Notes under the pieces: model-generated
Seen by the model: only the letters and a program-made list of their open reading frames with translations
Told to the model about the DNA's origin: nothing
Database searches by the model: none
Part shown: positions 1 to 7,629 of the stretch, piece after piece
How positions within the stretch are numbered: position 1 is the stretch's first letter
Layout of the letters: each line of letters begins with the position of its first letter
Translations under genes and position numbers: made by a program
DNA from: Actinoplanes couchii
GTDB lineage: Bacteria; Actinomycetota; Actinomycetes; Mycobacteriales; Micromonosporaceae
Direction of reading: 5' to 3'
DNA: 64,000 nt
NCBI RefSeq assembly: GCF_016862075.1
Contig: NZ_BOMG01000077.1
Coordinates: 33,765-97,764, forward strand

Positions 1-131
1 TTCATCGTGTGCGGCATCGCCGACGAGCCGACCTGGCCAGGCTTGAAGTCCTCGGTGACCAGCTCCACACAGAACGTCAGCCGACCCGTCACCGCGCCCG
101 GCAGACCCCCGGTACCGGAGGACGGCCCACC
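1..131 (-). pseudogene. purB-like (adenylosuccinate lyase) fragment, cut by the window edge
   Basis: Read on the minus strand, positions 128-3 give GPSS, then ELVTEDFKPGQ, then VGSSAMPHTM. This matches the signature loop of actinobacterial adenylosuccinate lyase, which normally reads GSSAMPHKMN. The stretch between GPSS and ELVTE does not resemble the family, and neither does the open frame further upstream (about 132-200). The lysine of the signature is replaced by threonine at 6-8; family knowledge says this lysine is important for catalysis. The frame runs off the window at position 1. A decayed or recombined purB copy is the best reading. The alternative is an unrelated protein sharing the fumarase-superfamily loop. 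Confidence 0.45.
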
Positions 132-207
132 GCGCGTGTGGAACTGGAGCCGATTATCGGCCCGGTCGCCGGTGGTGACCTCGACCCACGTGTGCGGGCA
201 TCCTTGT

Positions 208-357
208 CGTCTGATCAGTCAGGGTGCGCGTCTGCCTCGCCTGATCGGTTGGGGTGTGCGCCTGTTTCACCTGATCTGTTGGGGTATGCGTGTATATCGC
301 CCGATCTGTCTGGGTGTGCGTCTGCCTCGTCTGATCAGTCGGGGTGTGCGTTTGCGC
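208..357. repeat. Five tandem 30-bp repeats across the 3' end of the MerR gene
   Basis: Five contiguous 30-bp units start at 208, 238, 268, 298 and 328. Each has the core CTGATC(A/T/G)GT followed by GGGT(G/A)(T/C)GCG. The last unit contains the stop codon of the minus-strand MerR gene (335-337) and its last residues, so the array looks like repeated copying of that gene end into the spacer. Because 30 is a multiple of three, each frame encodes a ten-residue repeat, but no start or product is supported. Confidence 0.9.
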
Positions 358-1436
358 GCAGGGTCAGCACGTAGGTGGCGGTGAGAGCGACAGCCCGATC
401 GCTGTCGGCTGACAGTTCGGTCAGGGCTCGGGTTGCGGCTTCGCCGGGGATGTCTGCCAGTGCCTGTGTCAGCCGTTGCCGGGCCGCCGCCCGGCCGCGG
501 TCCGGAGTTCCCTCCGCCAGGCGGGCCTTGATCTCGGCTATGCGGCCGCTGAGGACATCGGTGATCCGGTCCGCCATGACCGGATCGGCGGCCAGCGCTC
601 CCAGTGCGTCGGCGGCATCGGCGTCGCTGGTGTTCGCGACGATCATGCCGACCAGGGTGGGGATCGCCCCGTCCGCGCCCCGCGCGCCCAGAGCCACCGC
701 CGCGTGCCGCCGGACCGCGGCATCGGAGTTGGTGAGCGCATCCTGGAGTTGCGCAGTGGCCTCCTCGGCCGGGAACTCGGCGATGGTCAGAACGGCCCGT
801 TTCCGCACCGCCCCCGAGGAATCCCGGAGCCCGGCCGCCAGAAGTGCCAGAGCGTCCTCCCCGCTCCGCGCCCCTGCCCGACTCCCCTCCGGATCGCCGA
901 TCTGATCCCCCAGCTGGACCAGCGCCCAGCGCAGGGCGCCGGCCACGTTCGGGTCCGATTCGGTCAGGACCGCTTCCACCAGGGCTTCCACCGGCATCGG
1001 GACGTCCTCGGCTGCGGACATCGCTGCCTGCTGGCGGCGGCCGGGGTTGTCCGATCCCAGGGCCTGCAGCAGCGACACGATCTGGAGCACGTCCTCCCAG
1101 CCGGCCGCACCGGCCACGCCGATCTGCTGCAACCTGGTGAGCAGCCTGGTCTCGTCGGCGATTCGCTCCCGGGTTCGGGTGATCAGCTCGCTGACCAGTT
1201 CGGCCGGGTCGAACGCGGGATCGTCCAGCGCCCGGCCGGCCTCTTTCAGCGACAGCCCCAGTGACCGCAGGCTCTCGATGTGGAAGATCCGGCGGATGTC
1301 GTCGCTGGAATACTCCCGGTAGCCCGACCCGGTCCGGCCGGTCGGCTGGACCAGCCCGATCGAGTCGTAGTGCCGCAACATGCGGGCACTGACCCCGGAC
1401 CGTCGTGCCACATCTCCGATCAACACGAACCCATGG
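335..1436 (-). CDS. MerR-family regulator with C-terminal HEAT-like repeats
   Basis: The first 70 residues form a MerR winged helix (LIGDVARRSGVSARMLRHYD, then YREYSSDDI). A short coiled segment follows (ELITRTRERIADETRLLTRL). The remaining 250 or so residues are Ala/Leu-rich helical repeats of HEAT type, an unusual effector domain for MerR. The GTG start at 1436 puts the helix at the N-terminus as in the family; an AGGAGG lies 12 nt upstream, and an in-frame start at 1492 would add 18 residues. The gene follows another HEAT-repeat gene on the same strand. That gene's promoter has a MerR-type 19-bp spacer with a dyad, so this protein is the likely regulator. Ligand unknown. Confidence 0.85.
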
Positions 1437-1701
1437 TCCCTCCTGAACCGAGCCCACCGGTCACCGCCGGCCCCAACGGCACGCCGGGACATTGCCCTGT
1501 CGCTGAGGAAGGGCTGCGCGACGACGCGGCGGGATCACGCGATCCGCTCGCCGTTTCCGCTGGTGGGAATCGGACTTCCCTTGTCGGGCACCATCGTGGA
1601 AGAAGCGTGCGGTGCCTCCGGGAGCGATGGGAGACCGCCTGACGATGCGGCGGGCCGGGGTGTTGCGGCAGACCGGAGTAGAGCGCCTGGCTCTTCACCC
1701 G

Positions 1702-1785
1702 GGTGGTCGAGCGCGTCCGGCCGGTGGTCGAGCGCGTCCGGCCGGTGGGGGAGCGCGTCCGGCCGGTGGGGGAGCGCGTCCGGCA
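1702..1785. repeat. Four tandem 21-bp repeats in a 441-bp gene-free stretch
   Basis: Units start at 1702, 1723, 1744 and 1765 with the core GAGCGCGTCCGGCC. They lie in the otherwise empty stretch 1437-1877 between the HEAT gene and the MerR gene. Degenerate relatives continue towards 1870 (GGGGGAGCAGGTCTGG, GGGAAAGGGCTCCGG). I see no convincing gene or promoter in the rest of this stretch; the open frames there are repeat translations. Confidence 0.85.
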
Positions 1786-1877
1786 CTTCAACCGACTGGG
1801 GGAGCAGGTCTGGCTCATCGGCCGGAGTGGGAAAGGGCTCCGGCTCTTCGGCTGGCTGAGGGAGGGCGCCCGACTCG

Positions 1878-2531
1878 TCAGGCGGGCCGGGGGGGACCGT
1901 CGGGGCCGAGGGCCACGATGCGTTTTGCCTCTTCGATGGCGAACTCGAAACCTGCGTCCGGGTCGCGGTAGAGGTGTTCGGTGGCTAGCGCATGGTATCG
2001 TACCGCAAGGGTGGGATTGGTTGCCTTTGTCGCCAGGAGCGGCAGGACCGGGTCGCCCAGGGTGATCAACGCTCGGCTCAGGCTCAGGCGGGTCTCCCGG
2101 TTGCCGCGGCCCAGCTGGGTCGTCAGGATCTCGGCCAGCGAGTGCACCTCGCCCTCGGGGACCAGGCCGGCCGCCGTGCGCCACGCCGCCCGGGCCACCT
2201 CGTCGTCGGGGTCGGTCAGCAGCTCCCGGGTGATCGACGGCCAGGCCGAGCGGTCGCCGATCTTGGACAGGGAGTGCAACGCCTGGCTGCGGGCCTGAGG
2301 GCGTGCCGACGTCAGCTCGCCGAGCAGGCGGGGGAGCGTCTCCGCGGACCGGTGACGGGTCAGGGCCCAGGTCAGCATGTCGCGGACGTAGAAGTCCGGC
2401 TCGACGGCGCACTGCTCGACAAGCGTGTCGATCAGATCCTGGTCGGGTGTCGTGCCGGCGGCCAGGGCGGCCTGCAACCGCACCGACGAGTTGTCGTGTG
2501 ACAGCGCCTGACGGACTCGGGTCGTGTTCAT
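1878..2531 (-). CDS. HEAT-repeat protein
   Basis: A soluble 217-residue protein made almost entirely of paired helices with HEAT character: VRLQAALAAG, VRDMLTWALTRH, ARSQALHSLSKIGD, VARAAWRTAAGL, TRLSLSRALITLGD, VRYHALATEHLYRD. It has no signal peptide or membrane segment. The ATG at 2531 is chosen because GGAGAAAGG lies just upstream; a GTG at 2540 is also in frame. The transcript starts at a MerR-type promoter that overlaps the end of the SprT-like gene and points towards the MerR-HEAT regulator gene, so the two HEAT proteins may be co-regulated or interact. Molecular role unknown. Confidence 0.8.
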   Translation of the reverse strand: MNTTRVRQALSHDNSSVRLQAALAAGTTPDQDLIDTLVEQCAVEPDFYVRDMLTWALTRHRSAETLPRLLGELTSARPQARSQALHSLSKIGDRSAWPSITRELLTDPDDEVARAAWRTAAGLVPEGEVHSLAEILTTQLGRGNRETRLSLSRALITLGDPVLPLLATKATNPTLAVRYHALATEHLYRDPDAGFEFAIEEAKRIVALGPDGPPRPA

Positions 2532-2554
2532 CGGGACCACCTTTCTCCGGTCCC

Positions 2555-2585
2555 AGTCAAAAGCTTGTCACCGTGTCAAGGTCAA
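2555..2585 (-). promoter_or_regulatory. MerR-type promoter with 19-bp spacer and dyad
   Basis: On the minus strand a -35 box TTGACC (2580-2585) and a -10-like box TTGACT (2555-2560) are separated by exactly 19 nt, the overlong spacer typical of MerR-activated promoters. The spacer carries the near-perfect dyad CTTGTCACCGTGTCAAG (2564-2580, one mismatched pair). It drives the HEAT-repeat gene, with the MerR gene next on the same strand. The -35 box overlaps the stop codon of the SprT-like gene. Confidence 0.65.
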
Positions 2586-3250
2586 GCCACCGGCTCCACC
2601 ATCGCGAACGTGGCGTTCAGCAGACCGGCCCGGGTCTGCACGTGGTAGCGGCTGCGGCCCTGCTTGACGATGGTGCCGACCAGCCCGCCGTATTTTCCGC
2701 CACCCTTCAGGCGTACCCGATCACCTATCTTGAACGCGACGCCGGGCCGCCCACCCTGCACCCGGACCATCTCGGCCGCGTAGGCGGCCTGCATCGGCGC
2801 TGCCTGCCCCCGGTACGTCCAGGCGAAGACCGCGCTCCGGTCGAACGCCCGGGAGCAGCGCGAACACGACCGGACCCGGGTCGGCCGCCGATGCGCGGTG
2901 GTGCGGTGCCCGGCGGGGCAGAAACCGACCCAGGACCCTTCCACCCGCGGTACGCCCTCCGGCACACACCTAGTCCCGGAGCAGCCGATTCGCTGGGCGG
3001 TGGCACGCCACACCGCGTCGTGGCCGTGCTTGGCGCCGACCAGCGCGTGCGCGATCTCGTGCAGCACGGTCTCGGTCACCTGTTCGACGGTGTAGATGTG
3101 CATGAGTGGCCGGGACAGCCCGATCTCCTTGGTGCCGGGCCGGCACACCCCCGCCCGGGTCTTGGCGTTGTCGAACGTCAACTGCCAGCCCTTGAGCCCG
3201 TGCCGGGCCATCAACCCGACGGCGAGCTCCCGCGCCTCACCCAGTTCCAA
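2582..3250 (-). CDS. SprT-like zinc metalloprotease
   Basis: The protein has 222 residues. The metalloprotease motif HEIAH is at residues 64-68 inside the SprT-type context ETVLHEIAHALVGAKHGHD, giving two zinc-binding histidines and the catalytic glutamate. Cysteines follow (GCSGTRC, FCPAG, CSRCSR), suggesting a zinc ribbon, then a basic C-terminal segment with a KOW/SH3-like look (FKIGDRVRLKGGGKYGG). The start is a TTG at 3250 with GAGGAG 8 nt upstream. Family members such as SprT and Spartan act on DNA-bound or damaged proteins; the substrate here is unknown. The gene stands alone between two transcription units. Confidence 0.85.
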   Translation of the reverse strand: MELGEARELAVGLMARHGLKGWQLTFDNAKTRAGVCRPGTKEIGLSRPLMHIYTVEQVTETVLHEIAHALVGAKHGHDAVWRATAQRIGCSGTRCVPEGVPRVEGSWVGFCPAGHRTTAHRRPTRVRSCSRCSRAFDRSAVFAWTYRGQAAPMQAAYAAEMVRVQGGRPGVAFKIGDRVRLKGGGKYGGLVGTIVKQGRSRYHVQTRAGLLNATFAMVEPVA

Positions 3251-3301
3251 CCCAGCGGCTCCTCACCACACGACGCAAAAAACACGAACGGGACAGTGAG
3301 A

Positions 3302-3913
3302 TTACGTCACTTGCCGGAGTTGCTCGCGAGTGATCCCGAAGGACTCCCGTACCACCGCTCCGCCCGCCCCGACGTCGAAAACGGCGAGATCGGTGTAGAC
3401 GCGACTGACACACCGTAAGCCGGTCAGTGGATATGTGCACTTCGGCACGAGTTTCGGCCGCCCCTGCTTGTCGAAGAGCGTCATCATCACGTACACCTGC
3501 TTGGCCCCGATCGCCAGGTCCATCGCCCCGCCGACCGCCGGGATCGCGTCGGGGGCGCCGGTGTGCCAGTTCGCCAGATCACCGTGCACCGAGACCTGGA
3601 ACGCACCGAGCACACACACGTCAAGATGACCACCGCGCATCATCATGAACGAGTCAGCGTGATGAAAATACGAGGCACCCGGCAGTTCGGTCACCGGCAC
3701 CTTCCCGGCATTGGTGAGATCGGGATCGATGTCGTCGCCGGTCGCGGCCGGGCCCATGTTGAGCATGCCGTTCTCGGTGTGCAGGATGACGCCCTGCTCC
3801 GGCGTGAGGTGGTCGGCGACCCTGGTGGGCTGGCCGATGCCGAGGTTGACGTAGGAGCCGGCCGGGATGTCCCGGGCGACCAGGGCGGCGAGTTCACCGG
3901 TGGACAGCGGCAT
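3302..3913 (-). CDS. pcaJ: 3-oxoadipate CoA-transferase subunit B
   Basis: The beta subunit of a family I CoA-transferase, 203 residues, as usual for the family. The ENG motif with the catalytic glutamate is at E47 (HTENGMLNMGP); GIGQPTRVADH and the GAMDLAIGAKQV segment are also typical. It starts inside the stop of the alpha-subunit gene (TGATG overlap), so the subunits are translationally coupled. Sequence alone does not separate succinyl-CoA:3-oxoadipate transferase from succinyl-CoA:acetoacetate transferase. The thiolase upstream is of the PcaF type, which favours the beta-ketoadipate pathway. Confidence 0.8.
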   Translation of the reverse strand: MPLSTGELAALVARDIPAGSYVNLGIGQPTRVADHLTPEQGVILHTENGMLNMGPAATGDDIDPDLTNAGKVPVTELPGASYFHHADSFMMMRGGHLDVCVLGAFQVSVHGDLANWHTGAPDAIPAVGGAMDLAIGAKQVYVMMTLFDKQGRPKLVPKCTYPLTGLRCVSRVYTDLAVFDVGAGGAVVRESFGITREQLRQVT

Positions 3914-4599
3914 CAGCGGGCCCCTTCGACCATGTAGCTACGAGCTTCGGCACGGACCACCCGATCGACGAAGATGCCCGGTGTCACGACCGTCTCCGGA
4001 TCGATCGAACCGGCCTCCACCACCTCGCTGACCTGCACGATCGTGGTGGTCGCGGCGGTCGCCATGACCGGGCCGAAGTTGCGGGCGGTCTTGCGGTAGA
4101 CCAGATTGCCGAGCCGGTCGGCCCGGTGGGCGCTGATCAGCGCCACGTCCCCCTTGATCGGGAACTCCAGCACGTAGTCGCGGCCGTCGATGGTCCGGGT
4201 CTCCTTGCCCTCGGCCAGCGGTGTGCCGACCGCGGTCGGGCAGTAGAACGCGCCGATCCCGGCCCCGGCGGCACGCATCCGCTCGGCGAGGTTGCCCTGC
4301 GGGACGACCTCCAGCTCGATACGGCCGGCCCGGTAGAGGTCGTCGAAGACGTAAGAATCCGACTGCCGGGGGAAAGAACAGATCACTTTCTGGACCCGGC
4401 CGGCCTTCAGCAATGCCGCCAGGCCGACGTCCCCGTTGCCCGCGTTGTTGCTGACGATGGTCAGACCGGTCGCGCCCTGACGGATCAGGGCGTCGATCAG
4501 ATCGAACGGCATGCCGGCCATCCCGAAGCCGCCGACCAGCACCGTGCTGCCGTCGGCGATCCCGGCGACCGCCTCGTCCACGCTCTCCCGGAGCTTCAT
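3913..4599 (-). CDS. pcaI: 3-oxoadipate CoA-transferase subunit A
   Basis: The alpha subunit of the same CoA-transferase, 228 residues from the ATG at 4599 (KLRESVDEAVAGI). The glycine-rich CoA-binding loop VLVGGFGMAGMPFDLIDAL is near the N-terminus, and SNNAGNGDVGLAALL follows, as in PcaI/ScoA. The open frame extends 25 codons further upstream, but that part translates the duplicated end of the thiolase gene and is not homologous to the family. The gene lies in the order thiolase, alpha, beta on the minus strand, with a 31-bp gap to the thiolase that consists of the 3'-end duplication. Confidence 0.82.
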   Translation of the reverse strand: MKLRESVDEAVAGIADGSTVLVGGFGMAGMPFDLIDALIRQGATGLTIVSNNAGNGDVGLAALLKAGRVQKVICSFPRQSDSYVFDDLYRAGRIELEVVPQGNLAERMRAAGAGIGAFYCPTAVGTPLAEGKETRTIDGRDYVLEFPIKGDVALISAHRADRLGNLVYRKTARNFGPVMATAATTTIVQVSEVVEAGSIDPETVVTPGIFVDRVVRAEARSYMVEGAR

Positions 4600-4600
4600 C

Positions 4601-4660
4601 TCAGGACACCTTTTCCAGTACGACGGAATCTCAGGACACCTTTTCGAGTACGACGGACAG
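4601..4660. repeat. 30-bp tandem duplication of the thiolase 3' end
   Basis: Positions 4601-4630 and 4631-4660 match over about 26 of 30 bases. The right-hand copy is the real end of the thiolase gene (last nine residues and stop). The left-hand copy repeats the same codons and stop and now forms the whole spacer before the CoA-transferase alpha gene, supplying the AAAAGG stretch upstream of its ATG. Confidence 0.9.
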
Positions 4661-5803
4661 GCCCTGCCCGACACCGATGCAGATCGCGGCCACCCCGTAC
4701 CGGGCGTCGCGCTCGTGCAGAACCTTGGCGAGCGTGCCCAGGATCCGGCCGCCGCTCGCGCCGAGGGGGTGGCCGATCGCGAGGGCGCCGCCCCGGGTGT
4801 TGACGATCTCCGGATCGATGCCCCACGCGTCCACGCAAGCCAGCGACTGCACGGCGAAAGCCTCGTTCAACTCCGCCGCGCCGACCTGGTCCCAGCCGAT
4901 GCCCGCCTGATGCAGGGCCTTGTTCGCGGCTTCCACCGGGGCGTACCCGAAGTCCTGCGGGTCCAGCGCGAACGAGCCCCGGCCGACGATCCGCGCCACC
5001 GGATCATGACCGATCGTTGCGGCGGCCTGTTCCGAACCGAGCAGCACCGCCGACGCGCCGTCACTGAGCGGGGAGGCGTTCCCGGCGGTGATCGTGCCGT
5101 CCGGCCGGAAACTGGGCTTCAACTTGCCCAGCTTCTCCAGCGAACTGTCCGGTCGTACACCCTCGTCTTGCGTGAGTCCGTCGACCGGTGCCACCAGACT
5201 GTCGTAGAACCCGTCACTCCAGGCCTGCGCCGCGAGCTGATGGGACCGGGCGGCGAACCCGTCCTGACGTACCCGATCGATCTTGAATTTGTCCGCGAGC
5301 ATCTCGTTGCACTCGCCGAGCGAGGCGGTCCAGGCCTCCGGCATCCGCGGGTTGACCAGGCGCCAGCCGAGCGTCGTCGACACCGCCGTCATGTTCCCGG
5401 CGGGGAAGCCCTTCGCCGGTTTCGGCAGCACCCAGGGCGCGCGGGTCATCGACTCGACCCCGCCGGCCACGATCACGTCGGCGTCCCCGGTCTCGATCGC
5501 CCGGGAGCCGATCATCGCCGCGTCCAGGCCGGAGCCGCACAGCCGGTTCACGCTGGTGCCCGGCACCGACGTGGGCAGGCCGGCCAGCAGCGCGGCCATC
5601 CGGCCGACGTTGCGGTTGTCCTCGCCGGCGCCGTTGGCGTTGCCCCAGATCACCTCGCCGATCGCCGCCGGATCCAGACCCGGGGACCGCTCCAGCAGCG
5701 CCTGGATGACACCGGCGGCCAGATCGTCGGGGCGGGTGCCGGCGAGCGCGCCGTTGAACCTGCCGAACGGGGTACGCACCGCCTGATAGACGAAGGCTCT
5801 CAT
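4631..5803 (-). CDS. pcaF: Beta-ketoadipyl-CoA thiolase
   Basis: A degradative thiolase of 390 residues. The nucleophilic cysteine is C89 (NRLCGSGLDA), the catalytic histidine H345 (AIGHPLGASGGR) and the second cysteine C375 (AICIGVGQG). The segment GAGEDNRNVGRMAALLAGLP is characteristic of PcaF/PaaJ-type beta-ketoadipyl-CoA thiolases rather than acetoacetyl-CoA thiolases. The product would be succinyl-CoA plus acetyl-CoA. The ATG at 5803 is preferred; a GTG at 5812 is in frame. It is the first gene of the thiolase-CoA transferase operon and is divergent from a LysR gene. The ring-cleavage genes of the pathway are not in this window. Confidence 0.85.
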   Translation of the reverse strand: MRAFVYQAVRTPFGRFNGALAGTRPDDLAAGVIQALLERSPGLDPAAIGEVIWGNANGAGEDNRNVGRMAALLAGLPTSVPGTSVNRLCGSGLDAAMIGSRAIETGDADVIVAGGVESMTRAPWVLPKPAKGFPAGNMTAVSTTLGWRLVNPRMPEAWTASLGECNEMLADKFKIDRVRQDGFAARSHQLAAQAWSDGFYDSLVAPVDGLTQDEGVRPDSSLEKLGKLKPSFRPDGTITAGNASPLSDGASAVLLGSEQAAATIGHDPVARIVGRGSFALDPQDFGYAPVEAANKALHQAGIGWDQVGAAELNEAFAVQSLACVDAWGIDPEIVNTRGGALAIGHPLGASGGRILGTLAKVLHERDARYGVAAICIGVGQGLSVVLEKVS

Positions 5804-5826
5804 ACCGGCCACCGTATGCCGTCGGC

Positions 5827-5879
5827 TTGATACGTTGAAGTATCAATATCCTGCGCCATTGAGAGGTACGGAGTATCAA
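5827..5879. promoter_or_regulatory. LysR operator in the pcaF-lysR intergenic region
   Basis: The perfect inverted repeat TTGATAC-N6-GTATCAA occupies 5827-5846. A third half-site GTATCAA lies at 5873-5879, 33 bp from the second, about three helical turns. This matches the usual LysR arrangement of a strong recognition site plus a weaker activation site between divergent genes. It sits in the 79 bp between the thiolase and regulator starts. Confidence 0.75.
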
Positions 5880-5882
5880 TCG

Positions 5883-6770
5883 GTGGAGTTGCGGCAGCTC
5901 CGGTACTTCGTGGTCGTCGCCGAGGAACGTCACTTCGGCCGGGCCGCCGCCCGCCTGCACATGGCCCAGCCGCCACTGTCCCAGGCCATCCGGCGCCTGG
6001 AGGCGTCACTGGGAGTCGAACTCTTGCATCGGACCACCCGGCGGGTTTCGCTGACCGAGGCCGGACACCTCTACCTGGCCCGGGCACGCGCCATCCTCGC
6101 CGACATCGACGACGCAGCTCAGGAGGCCCGGCGGGTGGCCGCCGGAGCGGTCGGCCATCTCACCATCGGGTGCGTCGGGTCGGCCACTTACAGCCTGCTG
6201 CCCGCTCTTTCCCGTCATCTGGCCGTCGCCTTGCCGGGAGTCGACTTCTCCTTCCGCGGTGAGATGCTCGCCCCCGACCAGGTCGAGGCGCTGCGCACCG
6301 GCGGGATCGACGTGGCCCTGCTGCGCCCGCCGGTCACCGACCCGTCGCTGACCGTCGTCCCGCTGCGCAGTGATCCGCTGGTGGTGGCTTTGCCCGCCGC
6401 GCATCCGCTGACCGCCGAGACGACGATAAAGATCGCCGACCTGCGGGACGAGCCGCTGATCGTGCACTCCGCGGACCGCCGTTCCACGATGTACGGCGTG
6501 GTCCTCGGCCTGTTCCGGGACGCCGGCATCGAGCCCCGCATCCGGCACGAGGTCGGCGAGACCTCGACACTGATCACCCTGGTGGCCGGCGGTCTGGGCG
6601 TGGCGGTGGTCCCGGCCCCGGTGACCGCGCTGGCCCTGGAGGGCGTCGTCTACCGCCCCCTGACGACCCCGGCGATCACCGTCGACCTGGCCCTGGCGCA
6701 CCGCTCCGACCGCTCCGAACCCCACCTGACCCGAACCCTCACCCTGATCCGGAACCTGGCGTCCCCCTGA
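5883..6770 (+). CDS. LysR-family regulator of the pca-type operon
   Basis: The protein has 295 residues. The N-terminal winged helix is VELRQLRYFVVVAEERHFGR...MAQPPLSQAIRRLEASLGVELL, close to the CatM/BenM/PcaQ branch of LysR regulators of aromatic degradation. A periplasmic-binding-like effector domain follows from about residue 90. The GTG at 5883 is preferred because the family starts MELRQLRYF; an in-frame ATG at 5835 lies inside the operator palindrome. Divergent orientation from pcaF and the three GTATCAA half-sites between them suggest it activates the thiolase-CoA-transferase operon, probably with a pathway intermediate as inducer (inference). Confidence 0.88.
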   Translation: MELRQLRYFVVVAEERHFGRAAARLHMAQPPLSQAIRRLEASLGVELLHRTTRRVSLTEAGHLYLARARAILADIDDAAQEARRVAAGAVGHLTIGCVGSATYSLLPALSRHLAVALPGVDFSFRGEMLAPDQVEALRTGGIDVALLRPPVTDPSLTVVPLRSDPLVVALPAAHPLTAETTIKIADLRDEPLIVHSADRRSTMYGVVLGLFRDAGIEPRIRHEVGETSTLITLVAGGLGVAVVPAPVTALALEGVVYRPLTTPAITVDLALAHRSDRSEPHLTRTLTLIRNLASP

Positions 6771-6804
6771 TCAGCGCCGCACCCGTGGCGGGGCAAGAAT
6801 CAGA

Positions 6805-6828
6805 AAAGGGCAAAACGCCGGGCCCTTT
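6805..6828. terminator. Weak hairpin after the LysR gene
   Basis: AAAGGGC (6805-6811) pairs with GCCCTTT (6822-6828) around a 10-nt loop. There is no clear T-tract beyond the stem. It lies between the LysR gene and the SIMPL gene. Confidence 0.35.
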
Positions 6829-6889
6829 GCCGTCGTACGACAGGGAGAAGTGTCTTTAATGGGTTGAAAATGGCTATAAAGGTAGGAAA

Positions 6890-7618
6890 ATGAATCGTTC
6901 ACTTGTTTCCATGCCCTCGCTCGTCGCGCTGGCGACCGGTGCCGCGCTGTTCGGCGGTGTTCCGGCCCATGCCTCGCCGGCCGAGCCGCCCTGGGAGGGT
7001 GTGCAGGTCAGCGGCGTCGGGAAGGTGTTCGGGGAACCGGACACGCTGACCGCCAACTTCGCCGCCGAGAGCAGTGCGGCCACCGTCGGCGCGGCTCTCA
7101 GCGGGGCCACCGCGGCGGCCACCAAGATGCGGAACACGCTGGTCAGCGGGGGTATCGCCAAGGTCGACCTGCAGACCTCCAACGTAGACATCAACCCGAA
7201 GACCGACGACAAAGGCAAGATCACCGGTTATACGGTGAACCAGGGGATCACCGCTACCGTGCGTAACCTGACGAAGGCCGGGGTGCTGATCGCCGACGCG
7301 GTGCGGGCCGGTGGGGATGCGGCCCGGCTCAGTGGGGTGTCGTTCGCCATCGGTGACGACAGCACGCTGCTCGCGGACGCCCGGAAGAAGGCGTTCGCCG
7401 ACGCCCGGGCGAAGGCGGAACTCTACGCCCGCGAGTCGGGGCGGCCGCTCGGCCGGGTGCTGCGGATCAGCGAGTCGTCACCCGGCTTCCCGATGCCGAG
7501 TGAACAACTTCGGTCATACGCGGGCATGATGGCGGACAAGGCCCTGCCCATCGAGCCCGGCCGCCAGCAGTTGACGGCGACCGTCTCGGTCGAGTGGGCC
7601 CTGGGCGCGACGAAGTAG
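6890..7618 (+). CDS. Secreted SIMPL-domain (DUF541) protein
   Basis: The protein has 242 residues. A signal peptide (hydrophobic core VALATGAALFGG, probable cleavage after AHA) is followed by a SIMPL/DUF541 domain: VQVSGVGKVFGEPDTLTANFAAE at the start, then DLQTSNVDINPKTDD and a conserved C-terminal half with ARKKAFADARAKAELYARESG. Proteins of this family are periplasmic or extracellular, form oligomers in BP26-type members, and have no agreed enzymatic activity. GGTAGG precedes the ATG. The gene stands alone. Confidence 0.85.
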   Translation: MNRSLVSMPSLVALATGAALFGGVPAHASPAEPPWEGVQVSGVGKVFGEPDTLTANFAAESSAATVGAALSGATAAATKMRNTLVSGGIAKVDLQTSNVDINPKTDDKGKITGYTVNQGITATVRNLTKAGVLIADAVRAGGDAARLSGVSFAIGDDSTLLADARKKAFADARAKAELYARESGRPLGRVLRISESSPGFPMPSEQLRSYAGMMADKALPIEPGRQQLTATVSVEWALGATK

Positions 7619-7629
7619 CCGCCCGGTAG

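Noticed and set aside
208..357. CRISPR-like appearance of the 30-bp array
   Set aside because: Units are directly adjacent with no spacers, diverge internally, and no cas genes are present.
1493..1877. Coding potential of the heptad-like PDALPHR / TGRTRSP frames
   Set aside because: They are translations of the 21-bp repeat with no ribosome site, homology or non-repetitive domain.
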